Origin: Nocardioides sp. W7
Lineage (GTDB): Bacteria > Actinomycetota > Actinomycetes > Propionibacteriales > Nocardioidaceae
Assembly: GCF_022919075.1 (NCBI RefSeq)
Contig: NZ_CP095078.1
Coordinates: 3,782,001-3,846,000 of the forward strand
Length of the DNA stretch: 64,000 nt
Direction of reading: 5' to 3'
The notes under the pieces are model-generated. The model searched no databases and was not told the DNA's origin. It was given only the letters and a program-made list of their open reading frames with translations. The number at the start of each line of letters is the position of its first letter. The first letter of the stretch is position 1. This document shows, piece by piece, positions 15,202 through 23,555 of this stretch. The position numbers were made by a program, and so were the translations under genes.

Positions 15202-16185
15202 ATCGAGCCCTGGAAGACGAGCTCCCGGCCCATCACCCGGTAGCCGAGCAGCTCGTTGACGTCGATCATCCGGGCATTGGACTCGGCGTTCCAGGTGTCG
15301 ACGGTCTCGACCTGCGGCTCGGCCTCGGCCAGCCAGCGCAGCATCTCGGCCTTCAACAGCAGCCCGAGCCGGTGGCCTCGGTGGGCGGCGACCACCGAGG
15401 TGTCGTGCTGTTCGGCCAGCGCCGGCCGCTCGCCGTCGACCGCGACCACGGACTGACCGGCGAGCTCGGCGCTGGCGCGGTGCCGGGCCACCACCCCGGT
15501 ACAGCCGGTGGCCGCGCGCGGCCTGGGCGGCGGCGTACGCCCCGATCCGCTCGGGCGGGAAGTCGCTGTCCTCGATGTCGAGGTCGTCGGTCGGGGCGTC
15601 GTTGATCGCCGCCGTCAGCACCGCCAGCGCAGGGAGCAGCTCGGGCGGGCTGGCCCCGGCCAGCCTGAGCAGCTCGTAGCCGGCGGCGTGCGGGAGGGCG
15701 TCGTCGTACGCCGCGTCGACGGCGGCCCGGTCCAGCTCGGCGAGGTGCTGGCGCCGGTTGACCTCGACCGACTTCTGCGACAGCCCGTGCCGCGTCGCGA
15801 ACCCGACGGTCGCCGGGGACTCCCACCCGGCGGTGCCCAGCGACGTGCGTCCCTCGGCGCGGGCCCGGTCCCGAAGCGCCTCCAGTACGGCGCTCCCGAT
15901 CCCCCGGCGACGGTGAGTCGGGTCGACCTGCGCGAACACCCAGGCGACGTGCCGGTTGTCGTACTCGCTGACGGAGTACTCGCCTGTCGCCACCGGTACG
16001 CCGTCCACTCGAGCGACGAACCCGATCGACGGCTCGCCGTCCCAGCCGTGCCGGAGCTCGCCGACGGCCTCGTGCGCGGTCAGCGGGTGCCCCCAGTGCG
16101 AATCGACCGCGCGGACGAGGTTCGAGACCGTCACGAAGTCGCCGACCGCGGCCGCCTCCCCGGGGTCCACCTGATCGAGGATCAT
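15198..16185 (-). pseudogene. Double-GNAT acetyltransferase, apparently frameshifted
   Basis: From the ATG at 16185 the frame encodes a GNAT domain with the acetyl-CoA loop VDPTHRRRGIGSAVLEAL and then the start of a second GNAT domain. The sequence after HRLYR shifts frame at a CGGGG run near 15496-15500. The rest continues in the next frame as VVARHRASAELAG and then AAHRGHRLGLLLKAEM and NAESNARMIDVNELLGYRV, typical of the second half of such proteins, ending at 15198. One extra G would explain it. It may be a sequencing error or a real recent inactivation. Product if intact: about 328 residues; substrate unknown. Confidence 0.72.
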
Positions 16186-16293
16186 CCGTCGAGCATGCAT
16201 CCGGCGGGCGAGCGGGCGCACCTGGATATCCGGTGCGGGGCTTCGGCCGGTCCTGCTGCTCAGCCTCACCGCGGGGCGGCGTAAAGTCGCCGT

Positions 16294-16644
16294 ATGAGCC
16301 AACAGCAGGCGCCGCGACGTCGCCGGCACCTGATGGACCCCGACAACCCGCGTCCCGCGCCGCCGCCGCCCGGCAGCAAGGCCATCGAGGGCGTGCAGAA
16401 GTGGGTCCTGTCGGTCCTCCTCGCCACCACGATCCTCCACCTCTCGGCGGGCCTGGTGGTGTCGGCCGTGTTTCTCGACGACGGCAACGACCCGGCCAAG
16501 ATCGGGCTCAACCTGATCGCGGGCGCGTTCGGCATGATCGCGGTCGCCGTCGCCCTGGTGATCCACCGCAAGCCGATCGCGACGCCGTGGCTGCTGCTCG
16601 GGCTGGTGCCGACGGTCGTCGGCCTGGCCATCTGCTACGCCTGA
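16294..16644 (+). CDS. Small three-helix membrane protein of unknown function
   Basis: This 116-residue protein has a basic, Pro-rich cytoplasmic N-terminus (RRRRHLMDPDNPRPAPPPP) followed by three likely transmembrane helices (about 36-61, 71-91 and 96-115). I recognise no family. ATG at 16294. Its last 10 bases overlap the end of the convergent esterase gene. Codon use looks like the neighbours, so it is probably a real resident gene. Confidence 0.65.
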   Translation: MSQQQAPRRRRHLMDPDNPRPAPPPPGSKAIEGVQKWVLSVLLATTILHLSAGLVVSAVFLDDGNDPAKIGLNLIAGAFGMIAVAVALVIHRKPIATPWLLLGLVPTVVGLAICYA

Positions 16645-17570
16645 GCCGCGTCCGGTGCCAGCGCCCGGCGCAGGGCGTCCACGAGCTCCGCGTCCATCCG
16701 CTTCACCACGGCCGCGTCCCGCACGATCGCCGACCCGTGCACCGTTCCCGGGAACGAGTGCAGCTCGACCGAGACGCCGGCCTGCAACAGCCGCATCGCG
16801 TACTCGATGCCCTCGTCGCGCAACGGGTCCAGCTCGCAGGTGACGACGTACGCCGGCGGCAGCCCGCTGAGGTCCTCGGCGCGCGCAGGAGCGGCGTACT
16901 GGTCGGCCTCCCGACCGCCGAGGTAGTACTGCCAGGACAGCACCGCCTGCGGGCGGCTCCACATCGGGGTGCCGGTGAAGGCTCGCATCGACCAGGTGTC
17001 GAGCCGGTCGTCGAGCTCCGGGATGCCGAGGGCCTGGAAGCACAGCTCCGGACCGCCCCGGTCCCGGGCGAGCAGCGCGGTCGCCGCGGCCAGTCCCCCG
17101 CCGGCGCTCTGACCGTGTACGGCGACCCGCGCGGCGTCGACGTCGTCGCGCGCCGCGAGCAGCTGCAGGGCGGCGTAGCAGTCGTCGAGCCCGGCGGGGT
17201 ACGGGTGCTCGGGCGCCAGTCGGTAGTCGACGCTGGCCACCACCGCCCCGAGGGTGTGGCACAGCTCGACGGCCAGCCCGTGCTCCAGGTCGAGGTCGCC
17301 GAGGCAGAACCCGCCGCCGTGCAGGTAGAGCAGCCCGGGCAGCCGGCCGGTCGCGCCGCGCGGGCGGTAGAAGCGCACCCGCGCCGCCTCGCCGACCGGC
17401 ACCTCGCTGGTCTCGACGAGCTCCTCGCCCGGCACCGGGCCCTCGGGCACGAAGCTCGCGAGCATCGCGCGGGCACCCGCGACGTCGGCCAGGGACTCGG
17501 TCAGGTCCGGCAGCAGAGCGACGATGTCCGCCAGGGCGGGATCGAGGGTCGGGAGGTCGGCGGGATCCAT
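16635..17570 (-). CDS. HSL-family alpha/beta-hydrolase (esterase)
   Basis: This 311-residue hydrolase has LYLHGGGFCLGD (oxyanion-hole HGGG), the nucleophile elbow GQSAGGG, the acid in CELDPLRDEG and the His in PGTVHGS, the full hormone-sensitive-lipase set. ATG at 17570 is preceded by AGGAGAC. Downstream of a TetR gene and a Baeyer-Villiger monooxygenase on the same strand, it could hydrolyse the ester or lactone the monooxygenase makes; this is inferred from context. Confidence 0.85.
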   Translation of the reverse strand: MDPADLPTLDPALADIVALLPDLTESLADVAGARAMLASFVPEGPVPGEELVETSEVPVGEAARVRFYRPRGATGRLPGLLYLHGGGFCLGDLDLEHGLAVELCHTLGAVVASVDYRLAPEHPYPAGLDDCYAALQLLAARDDVDAARVAVHGQSAGGGLAAATALLARDRGGPELCFQALGIPELDDRLDTWSMRAFTGTPMWSRPQAVLSWQYYLGGREADQYAAPARAEDLSGLPPAYVVTCELDPLRDEGIEYAMRLLQAGVSVELHSFPGTVHGSAIVRDAAVVKRMDAELVDALRRALAPDAAQA

Positions 17571-17587
17571 GGGTCTCCTCAGGTGGC

Positions 17588-18151
17588 TCAGGTCAGGGCG
17601 GGGACGAGATAGGTCTGCAGGTAGGCGCGCACCGACGCGCGGTCGCCGACGTCGACGGCCACGCCCGGCACCGCGACCAGCGAGATGACGACCCGCAGGA
17701 TCCACTCCGCGGCACCGGCCAGGTCGAGGTCGGCGCGGACCTCGCCGGCCGACCGGGCCAGCTCCAGGTGGTGCTCCCAGAAACCCGCGAGACCCGGGAC
17801 GATGTCGTCGGCGAAGGTGCCCATCACCGCCGCGAACGCCTGCGGCTCGCTCTCCCGCAGCTCCAGGGCCAGCGGACCGAGCGGCGAGCTGCGCGACATC
17901 ACGACCGCCTCGGCCACCTTGGCCGCCATCCCCTCGGCGCTGCCCACCCGCTCGTGGGCCTCGGCCCAGAACGCCTCGTCGCGGCGGATCAGGGCGGCGG
18001 ACAGCAGGGTCGGCTTGTCGGGGAAGTGCAGGTACAGGCCGGACCGCGACACGCCGGCCTCCTCGGCCACCCGCCCGACCGTCGTACGACGGATGCCGTC
18101 GCGGCGCAGGCAGCGCTCGGCGGCGTCGAGCAGTCGGTCCCGGGTGCTCAC
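17588..18151 (-). CDS. TetR-family regulator
   Basis: This 187-residue regulator has an N-terminal helix-turn-helix with TTVGRVAEEAGVSRSGLYLHFPDK (about residues 23-46, typical TetR core) and a helical ligand domain. It shares no visible similarity with KstR or KstR2 beyond the DNA-binding domain. GTG at 18151, 4 bp after the monooxygenase stop. It probably regulates the monooxygenase-TetR-esterase operon, perhaps through the dyad at 20096-20123. Confidence 0.82.
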   Translation of the reverse strand: MSTRDRLLDAAERCLRRDGIRRTTVGRVAEEAGVSRSGLYLHFPDKPTLLSAALIRRDEAFWAEAHERVGSAEGMAAKVAEAVVMSRSSPLGPLALELRESEPQAFAAVMGTFADDIVPGLAGFWEHHLELARSAGEVRADLDLAGAAEWILRVVISLVAVPGVAVDVGDRASVRAYLQTYLVPALT

Positions 18152-18155
18152 CGGC

Positions 18156-20087
18156 TCACCCCAGCACGAAGTCGTCGAGGTCGACGGTGCGGGTCCAGGC
18201 CCAGAAGTCGACGATCCGCCAGGGGCTCAGCACGTGCACCTCGCCGTCGTCGTTCGTGTAGTAGTTGTGCTCGATGTGCGGCGAGGCCCAGACCGTGGCG
18301 CGCAGCTCGGCCTGGCAGCGGTCGTACCACTCGTCGTACCGCTCCTGACGCGGCTCGAGCGAGCGCAGCCCACCGTCGGCCAGCGCGGTCAGGCACTGCA
18401 CGACGTAACGGACCTCCATCTCGGAGTTGATGATCAGGCTGCCGCCGCTGGCCAGGTTGGTGCCGGGGCCGTAGAGGCAGAAGAGGTTCGGGAAGCTCGG
18501 CACGGTCATGCCCAGGTAGGCGCGCGGGCGGGTGCCCCAGTGCTCGCGCAGGTCGACGCCGTCGCGGCCGGTGATCCGGAGCGGCAGCAGGAAGTCGTTG
18601 GCGCGGAAGCCGGTCGCCCAGACCAGTACGTCGGCGCGGTGGAACCGGCCGTCGCTGTCGACGACCCCGTCGGGCTCCAGCCGGTCGACGCCGGCGCGGA
18701 CCAGTTCGACGTTCTCCCGCTGCAGGGTGCGCAGCCAGCTGCCGTTGTCCTGCAGGGTCCGCTTGCCGGTGGGCGGGTAGTCGGGCAGCACCATCGCGAG
18801 CAGCTCGGGGTCGTCCGGGACCTGGCTGGTGATCCAGTCGGCGAACATCATCCGGGCCAGGTCGTTGGCCTCGCTGACCGAGCGCTCCTGCGGCTCCCAC
18901 TCCGGGTCGACCCGCGCCGCGACCAGGCCGGTGTCGCAGCCGGGGTAGAAGATCAGGAAGCGGTACCAGCGCGCGTAGAACGGCAGGTGCCGCAACGCCC
19001 ACCGCACCCCGGGGCCGACCTCGGCGTGGTAGTTCGGGTTCGGGAACATCCACTGCGCGCTGCGCTGGATGACGGTGAGGCTGCCGACCTGCTCCGCGAT
19101 CGCCGGAGCCACCTGGAAGCCGGTCGCACCGGCGCCGATCATCACGACGTCCTTGCCGGCGAGGTCGACGTCGTGGTCCCAGCGCGCGGTGTGGAAGGAG
19201 GGTCCGTCGAAGTGCCCCGGTACGTCGGGCAGCGCGGGCCGGTTGAGCATGCCGACCGCGGAGACGACGGCGCGGGCGGTGAGCGTCTCGCCGGTGTCGA
19301 GCGCGACCGCCCAGGTGCCACTCGGCTCGTCCCAGGTCGCGCCGGTCACCTCGGTGGACCAGCGGACGTGGCGGCCCACGTCGTACTTCTCGAGGACTCG
19401 CTGGAAGTACGCCTGCAGCTCGGGCTGGCGGGCGAAGAACTCGGTCCAGTGCTCGGAGCCCTCGAAGGAGTAGCAGTAGAAGTGGTTGCCGACGTCGACC
19501 CGGGCGCCCGGGTAGGTGTTCTCCCACCAGGTCCCGCCCACACCGGGGTTCTTCTCGACGACGGTGTACGGGAAGCCGGCCTCCTGCAGGCGGATCGCGG
19601 CCAGCAGACCGGACATGCCGCAGCCGATGATCACGACCGGCAGGTCGGTGGCCGTGGCCGGGTCCTGCGGTCGGGCCGCGGCGCGGGCGTCTGCGCCGTC
19701 GAGCTCCATCTCCTCCAGCAGCATCGGGACGTACTCCGACCCGACGTCCTCGCAGGTGATCCAGTCCATCATCCGCTTGAGGAGGTCCGCGCCGACGGGC
19801 TCCGGCTCGGGGCAGCCGCGGTCGCGCCAGTCGCGGACGATCTCGACCGCTCGCGCTCGGGCGGCCGCCTGGTCCTCCGGGCTCATGAAGCCCTGCACCT
19901 CGTTGAGGAACAGCCCCTGCGGGCGCAGCGGACCGGTGAGGATCTCCTCGACCACCGCCGGGTCGTCGGTCATATGGACGCATGAGAGCAGCAGGGTCGG
20001 CACCGAGAGGTTCTCGAGCGCCGCCGCGATCGCCTCGTCGCTCGTCTCGGCGGCCGTGAACGGTACGCCGGAGTGGGGGTTCCGCAT
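18156..20087 (-). CDS. Flavin-containing Baeyer-Villiger monooxygenase
   Basis: About 643 residues. After a helical N-terminal extension of about 145 residues comes the FAD-binding GCGMSGLLAAIRLQEAG, then GGTWWENTYPGARVDV, the BVMO fingerprint FDGPSFHTARWDH (FxGxxxHxxxW), the NADPH-binding GAGATGFQ and WATGFRAND. The N-terminal extension resembles that of 4-hydroxyacetophenone- and steroid-type BVMOs. Predicted reaction: NADPH and O2-dependent conversion of a ketone to an ester or lactone; the substrate is unknown, and a ketosteroid or terpenoid is possible given the locus. ATG 20087 (MRNPHSG) is preferred, because an alternative start at 20102 would lie inside the dyad at 20096-20123. Confidence 0.87.
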   Translation of the reverse strand: MRNPHSGVPFTAAETSDEAIAAALENLSVPTLLLSCVHMTDDPAVVEEILTGPLRPQGLFLNEVQGFMSPEDQAAARARAVEIVRDWRDRGCPEPEPVGADLLKRMMDWITCEDVGSEYVPMLLEEMELDGADARAAARPQDPATATDLPVVIIGCGMSGLLAAIRLQEAGFPYTVVEKNPGVGGTWWENTYPGARVDVGNHFYCYSFEGSEHWTEFFARQPELQAYFQRVLEKYDVGRHVRWSTEVTGATWDEPSGTWAVALDTGETLTARAVVSAVGMLNRPALPDVPGHFDGPSFHTARWDHDVDLAGKDVVMIGAGATGFQVAPAIAEQVGSLTVIQRSAQWMFPNPNYHAEVGPGVRWALRHLPFYARWYRFLIFYPGCDTGLVAARVDPEWEPQERSVSEANDLARMMFADWITSQVPDDPELLAMVLPDYPPTGKRTLQDNGSWLRTLQRENVELVRAGVDRLEPDGVVDSDGRFHRADVLVWATGFRANDFLLPLRITGRDGVDLREHWGTRPRAYLGMTVPSFPNLFCLYGPGTNLASGGSLIINSEMEVRYVVQCLTALADGGLRSLEPRQERYDEWYDRCQAELRATVWASPHIEHNYYTNDDGEVHVLSPWRIVDFWAWTRTVDLDDFVLG

Positions 20088-20095
20088 GCGGCATT

Positions 20096-20123
20096 GGTAC
20101 ACACTTGTGGGAATCTGTCTACC
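20096..20123. promoter_or_regulatory. Dyad operator candidate between BVMO and alcohol dehydrogenase
   Basis: GGTACACA (20096-20103) and TGTCTACC (20116-20123) form an inverted repeat with one mismatch and a 12-bp spacer. It occupies most of the 52-bp divergent gap, so one bound repressor, perhaps the TetR at 17588, could control both directions. Confidence 0.5.
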
Positions 20124-20139
20124 GCTCTAGCGTCCGGCC

Positions 20140-21162
20140 ATGCGCACCGTCGTCATCGAAGCCCCGGGGTCCGTCACCGTCGAGACCCGTCCGGACCCCA
20201 CCCTGCCCGGCCCGGACGGCGCGATCGTCCAGGTCGAGGCCACCTCCATCTGCGGGTCCGACCTGCACTTCTACGACGGCGACCTGCCGATGTACCCCGT
20301 CGCGGTGGGCCACGAGGCCATCGGCCGGATCGTCGAGGCCGGCCCCGACGTACGACGCTTCGCCGTCGGCGACCGGGTGCTGATCGCGTCGGTGGCCGGC
20401 TGCGGCGCCTGCGACCGCTGCGCGCTGGGCGACTCGGTGACCTGCGTGCAGGGCGGCAAGGTGTTCGGCGCGGGCGAGCTGGGCGGGGCGCAGAGCGACC
20501 TGGTCGCCGTGCCGGTCGCCGACTTCCAGCTGCTCGCCGTCCCGGAGGGGATGAGCGACGAGGCCGCGCTGCTGCTCACCGACAACCTGGCCACCGGCTG
20601 GGCGGGCGCGCAGCGAGCCGACTTCGCGCCGGGCGGCACGGTGGTGGTCCTCGGGCTGGGCGCGGTCGGGCAGTGCGCCGTACGCGCGTCGTACGCCCTC
20701 GGCGCGGGGCGGGTGCTGGTGGCCGACCCGGTCGCCGGGCGTCGCGATCGAGCCGTCGCCGCGGGCGGCATCGCGATCGAGGGGCCGACCGTCGAGGCCG
20801 TGCTCGAGGCGACCGGCGGGCGTGGCGCCGACGCGGTCATCGACGCCGTGGCGCTCGACGCCACGCTGGACGACGCGTTCGGTGCCGTGCGCGCCGGCGG
20901 CACCGTGTCGGTGATCGGCGTGCATGACCTGACGCCGTACCCGCTGCCGATCCTGGGCGCCCTCTTCCGCAGCATCACGCTGCGGATGACGACCGCCCCG
21001 ATCCAGGGCACCTGGTCCTCGCTCGTCCCACTCATCGGGAACGGCCGGATCGACACGACCGGGCTCTTCACCCACGAGTTCGCGCTCGCCGACGCGGCCT
21101 CGGCGTACGCCGCCGTCGCCGCCCGGACCGCCGACTGCGTGAAGGTCCTGATGCGCCCCTGA
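20140..21162 (+). CDS. Zinc-dependent alcohol dehydrogenase (MDR family)
   Basis: This 340-residue medium-chain dehydrogenase has the catalytic-zinc ligands in TSICGSDLH and VGHEAIG, structural-zinc cysteines in CGACDRCALGDSVTC and the Rossmann loop GLGAVG (about residues 172-177). It probably oxidises an alcohol to an aldehyde or ketone with NAD(P)+. It is divergent from a BVMO and esterase; together they could perform alcohol to ketone, ketone to ester and ester hydrolysis, a common actinobacterial ketone-degradation arrangement. That pathway is inferred. Confidence 0.87.
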   Translation: MRTVVIEAPGSVTVETRPDPTLPGPDGAIVQVEATSICGSDLHFYDGDLPMYPVAVGHEAIGRIVEAGPDVRRFAVGDRVLIASVAGCGACDRCALGDSVTCVQGGKVFGAGELGGAQSDLVAVPVADFQLLAVPEGMSDEAALLLTDNLATGWAGAQRADFAPGGTVVVLGLGAVGQCAVRASYALGAGRVLVADPVAGRRDRAVAAGGIAIEGPTVEAVLEATGGRGADAVIDAVALDATLDDAFGAVRAGGTVSVIGVHDLTPYPLPILGALFRSITLRMTTAPIQGTWSSLVPLIGNGRIDTTGLFTHEFALADAASAYAAVAARTADCVKVLMRP

Positions 21163-21216
21163 CGCATATCCGGACCCGTGAGGAGCCGTCGTCACCACCA
21201 TCGATAGGTTCAGATC

Positions 21217-21315
21217 ATGACCGACATCGAGGTGACCGAGACCCCGCAGATCGAGACGCCGTCCGACGCGGTCCCCGACGGCATGCTGGCCAACCCGACC
21301 CGCGTGCGGATCTGA
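21217..21315 (+). CDS. Candidate 32-residue acidic peptide before a cupin gene
   Basis: The frame runs from ATG 21217 to TGA 21315, giving a 32-residue peptide that begins MTDIEVTETPQIETPS and ends DGMLANPTRVRI. It is rich in Glu, Asp, Thr and Pro, with a basic tail. The cupin frame begins 2 bases after the stop. The ribosome site is weak: no GGAG within 15 bases. The leader-then-core look recalls RiPP precursors, but I recognise no family. It may simply be untranslated leader sequence. Confidence 0.35.
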   Translation: MTDIEVTETPQIETPSDAVPDGMLANPTRVRI

Positions 21316-21317
21316 CC

Positions 21318-21701
21318 TTGTCCGGGCCCGTGCGGGTCTTCCGCGTCGAGGACCTCCTCGACGCGGACCCGACACCGGGCATGCACCGGCGCCGGGCCTT
21401 CGAGCTCGAGCGGCTGTGGGTCGGCCAGGTGACGACCGCACCCGGGGCCGTGTCCGGATGGCACCACCACGACGTCAACGAGTCCAGCCTGTACGTCGTC
21501 TCCGGCATCCTGCGCCTGGAGTTCGAGGGCCACGAGGGCTGGCTGGACGCCCGGCCCGGCGACTTCGTGCACGTCCCCGCTCACACGGTGCACCGCGAGA
21601 GCAACCCCGCCGACGAGCCGTCCCTCGCGGTGATCGCCCGCGCCGGCGGCGGGATCCCGACGGTCAACGTCGACCCGCCACCCGGACGCTGGGACGGGTA
21701 G
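21318..21701 (+). CDS. Small cupin-domain protein
   Basis: This single-domain cupin of about 127 residues has the metal-binding motif 1 GWHHHDVNESSLYVVSGILR and motif 2 PGDFVHVPAHTVHRESN. Start is uncertain: TTG at 21318, two bases after the small upstream frame, or GTG at 21330. Such cupins bind a metal and may be dioxygenases, isomerases or sensors; no substrate can be inferred. Confidence 0.75.
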   Translation: MSGPVRVFRVEDLLDADPTPGMHRRRAFELERLWVGQVTTAPGAVSGWHHHDVNESSLYVVSGILRLEFEGHEGWLDARPGDFVHVPAHTVHRESNPADEPSLAVIARAGGGIPTVNVDPPPGRWDG

Positions 21702-21724
21702 CGGAACCTCAGGCCGCCGCCTGC

Positions 21725-21782
21725 GCGACCCGTCACTTTCTCGGCGTCTTTCGCGGTGTGTCGCCGCAGCATTGACGGCTCG
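21725..21782 (+). repeat. 58-bp palindromic repeat, copy 1
   Basis: Runs from GCGACCCGTCACTTTCTCGG to GCATTGACGGCTCG. The ends CCGTCA and TGACGG are inverted, and GCGGT/GCCGC inside forms a short stem allowing one G-U pair. It matches copy 2 (22441-22498) at 54 of 58 positions in direct orientation. It follows the cupin stop by 23 bp and may terminate it. Confidence 0.8.
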
Positions 21783-21804
21783 ACCCTCGTGACGGTCGCC
21801 CGGC

Positions 21805-22419
21805 CTAGCTCCTCGGCTGCGGCGTGTGGGGATGCTCCGGGTCGGCCACGAAGATCCGCTCGTAGATGTCGTAGATCAGGCCGGCCTTCTCGTTGTTGTA
21901 GACCATCGAGTCGGTGAAACCCCGCTCGCCCAGCCGGCACTTCAGGTCGGCGTACGTCGCGCGGTCGTCGGCGTGGCTCGCCAGCCAGTCGCGGAACGCC
22001 ACGTGCCGCTGCGGCTCCTGGGCGCCGGGGCTCCACACGTGCAGGGTGGTCAGCGGCCGGGTCATCCGGAACACCCGGTGCTGCCACTCCGGCTCGCGCA
22101 CCCGCAGCACGAAGCCGGCCGCCTCCAGTGCCGGCAGGTAGTCCGCCTCGCGCTCGGTGTCGGCCACGGTGAGGTCGACGTCGATGAAGGGCTTCGCGTG
22201 CAGTCCCGGCACCGACGTCGAGCCGACGTGCTCGATCGCCAGCACCCGCTCCCCCAGCGCCCTCCCGACCAGGCGGCGGACCTCGTCGTACGCCGCCGGC
22301 CACGCCGGATCGGGCGGCACCACCTCGACCCGTTCCGGCACGTGTGTGCGCACCCGCGCCGCCGCGACCTGCTCCTCGCTCGGGACGTCGTACGGGCGCC
22401 AGAGGGGGTGGGTGTCCAT
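21805..22419 (-). CDS. GrpB/UPF0157 nucleotidyltransferase-fold protein
   Basis: This 204-residue protein matches the GrpB (UPF0157) family: VVPPDPAWPAAYDEV, IEHVGSTSVPGLHAKPFIDVDL (a nucleotidyltransferase-like GS...D.D pattern, split over residues about 64-85), and FRDWLASHADDRATYADLK. ATG at 22419 (MDTHPLW) is chosen; an upstream in-frame start would translate through repeat copy 2. Function is unknown; some members are fused to dephospho-CoA kinase. It lies between repeat copies 1 and 2, which are in direct orientation. Confidence 0.82.
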   Translation of the reverse strand: MDTHPLWRPYDVPSEEQVAAARVRTHVPERVEVVPPDPAWPAAYDEVRRLVGRALGERVLAIEHVGSTSVPGLHAKPFIDVDLTVADTEREADYLPALEAAGFVLRVREPEWQHRVFRMTRPLTTLHVWSPGAQEPQRHVAFRDWLASHADDRATYADLKCRLGERGFTDSMVYNNEKAGLIYDIYERIFVADPEHPHTPQPRS

Positions 22420-22440
22420 GCCCTCGAGCCTAGTTGGAGC

Positions 22441-22498
22441 GCGACCCGTCACTTTCTCGGCAGTTTTCGCGGTGTGTCGTCGCAGCATTGACGGCTCG
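22441..22498 (+). repeat. 58-bp palindromic repeat, copy 2
   Basis: This copy lies 17 bp beyond the stop of the AbiEi-like gene at 22516. It is a direct repeat of copy 1 (54/58) and an inverted repeat of copy 3 (50/58 when aligned without gaps). Several differences within the internal stem keep pairing, as expected of a selected structure. Confidence 0.82.
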
Positions 22499-22515
22499 GC
22501 CCTCAGTCCCGGCCC

Positions 22516-23505
22516 TCAGTCCGGTTCGCACGGCTGGCCGGCGAGGTGCCGCTCCAGCGCCCGTCGTACGGCGTCGACGGTCACCGCCCGATCGTGCGTC
22601 GGCACGTGCCTGCGCGTCAGTACGACGATCCCCCAGGACTCCTCGCGAGTCAGCCAACCTCGCCGGCGTCGGTCCTGCGCGCGCTGTTCGTCGCTGGTGT
22701 GCCAGTCCTCGCCGTCGTACTCGACCGCGAAGCGGAGCTGCTCGTTGGCCAGATCCAGCATCGCGAGCTCACCCCACGGCTGGCCTCCGCGTCGTACCTC
22801 CACCTGCGGGGTCAGGGCCGGCAGCCCGCCGTCATCGCAGCGCAACCGCGTCCAGGACTCCAGGAGCGACATCGCGCGGCCGTCGACGCGCGGACCCAGG
22901 TCTCGCAGCTGTACGACGCCGCGCATGCCGCGGAACCGCACCGTCTCGCGTACGACGTCTGCCGCGACGAAGCCCGCCTTCCGAGCCAGCGCGTCCATCG
23001 CGCCCAGCCCCTGGTCGCGCGAGCGCAGGCGGCCCAGGTCGCAGGCCAGTCGCAGCGGGGACAGCACTCGGACTCCGTCGACCACGATCACGTCTCGCGG
23101 CAGCAGGGTCCGCTCCCCGCCCGCGCAGCCGTCTTTGCGCACGCGGGTGTTGCCGGGCAGCTGGAAGACCGAGACGGGCGGCGCGACCACATGGGCCTGC
23201 GGCGGGTCGAGGTCGACGCCGTGCACCCAGGCCGCCGACTCGTCGCACACGACGGCCGTCTCGGGGATCACCAGCGAGACGGCGCGAGTGCGGGTCAGGG
23301 TGGAGTCCGGGACGGCGGCATCGACGTACACCCCGTCGACCACGCGGCGCAGCAGGCCCGAGCGCACCAACCGCGTAAGGACGTCACGTCCGACGCCGAC
23401 GCCCGCGGCCTGCGCCGTCGTGAAAGGTACGTCGATCGGCAGCGCCGGGTGGCGATCCGGCAGGTCATGAAGGACATGCAGGTCGGGCAGCTCCATGCCC
23501 AGCAT
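22516..23505 (-). CDS. AbiEi-like protein with DUF559/Vsr-like nuclease C-terminus
   Basis: This protein of about 329 residues has an N-terminal winged-helix region (LVRSGLLRRVVDGVYVD), a middle domain with CDESAAWVHGVDL and RLACDLGRLRSRDQGLGAMD, and a C-terminal nuclease-like module: MLDLANEQLRFAVEYDG, then ...H, then RRRGWLTREESWGIVVLTRR. The Asp then Glu-Tyr-Asp spacing resembles a PD-(D/E)xK core. It is only distantly similar to the other AbiEi-like gene at 9618 but has the same layout. ATG at 23505 or 23496 is likely; TTG at 23514 is possible. It is flanked by inverted copies of the 58-bp repeat. No toxin partner is present. Function unknown. Confidence 0.72.
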   Translation of the reverse strand: MLGMELPDLHVLHDLPDRHPALPIDVPFTTAQAAGVGVGRDVLTRLVRSGLLRRVVDGVYVDAAVPDSTLTRTRAVSLVIPETAVVCDESAAWVHGVDLDPPQAHVVAPPVSVFQLPGNTRVRKDGCAGGERTLLPRDVIVVDGVRVLSPLRLACDLGRLRSRDQGLGAMDALARKAGFVAADVVRETVRFRGMRGVVQLRDLGPRVDGRAMSLLESWTRLRCDDGGLPALTPQVEVRRGGQPWGELAMLDLANEQLRFAVEYDGEDWHTSDEQRAQDRRRRGWLTREESWGIVVLTRRHVPTHDRAVTVDAVRRALERHLAGQPCEPD

Positions 23506-23555
23506 CGTCGGCAAAGTCGCGGGCCCTCGCCCGCGTCATCCACAGCCCCGGAGAT

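Noticed and set aside
17588..18151. TetR gene as KstR or KstR2
   Set aside because: Its sequence outside the helix-turn-helix does not resemble either, and no KstR box lies near it.
21805..22488. GrpB start at 22488
   Set aside because: It would translate through repeat copy 2. ATG 22419 gives the family N-terminus.
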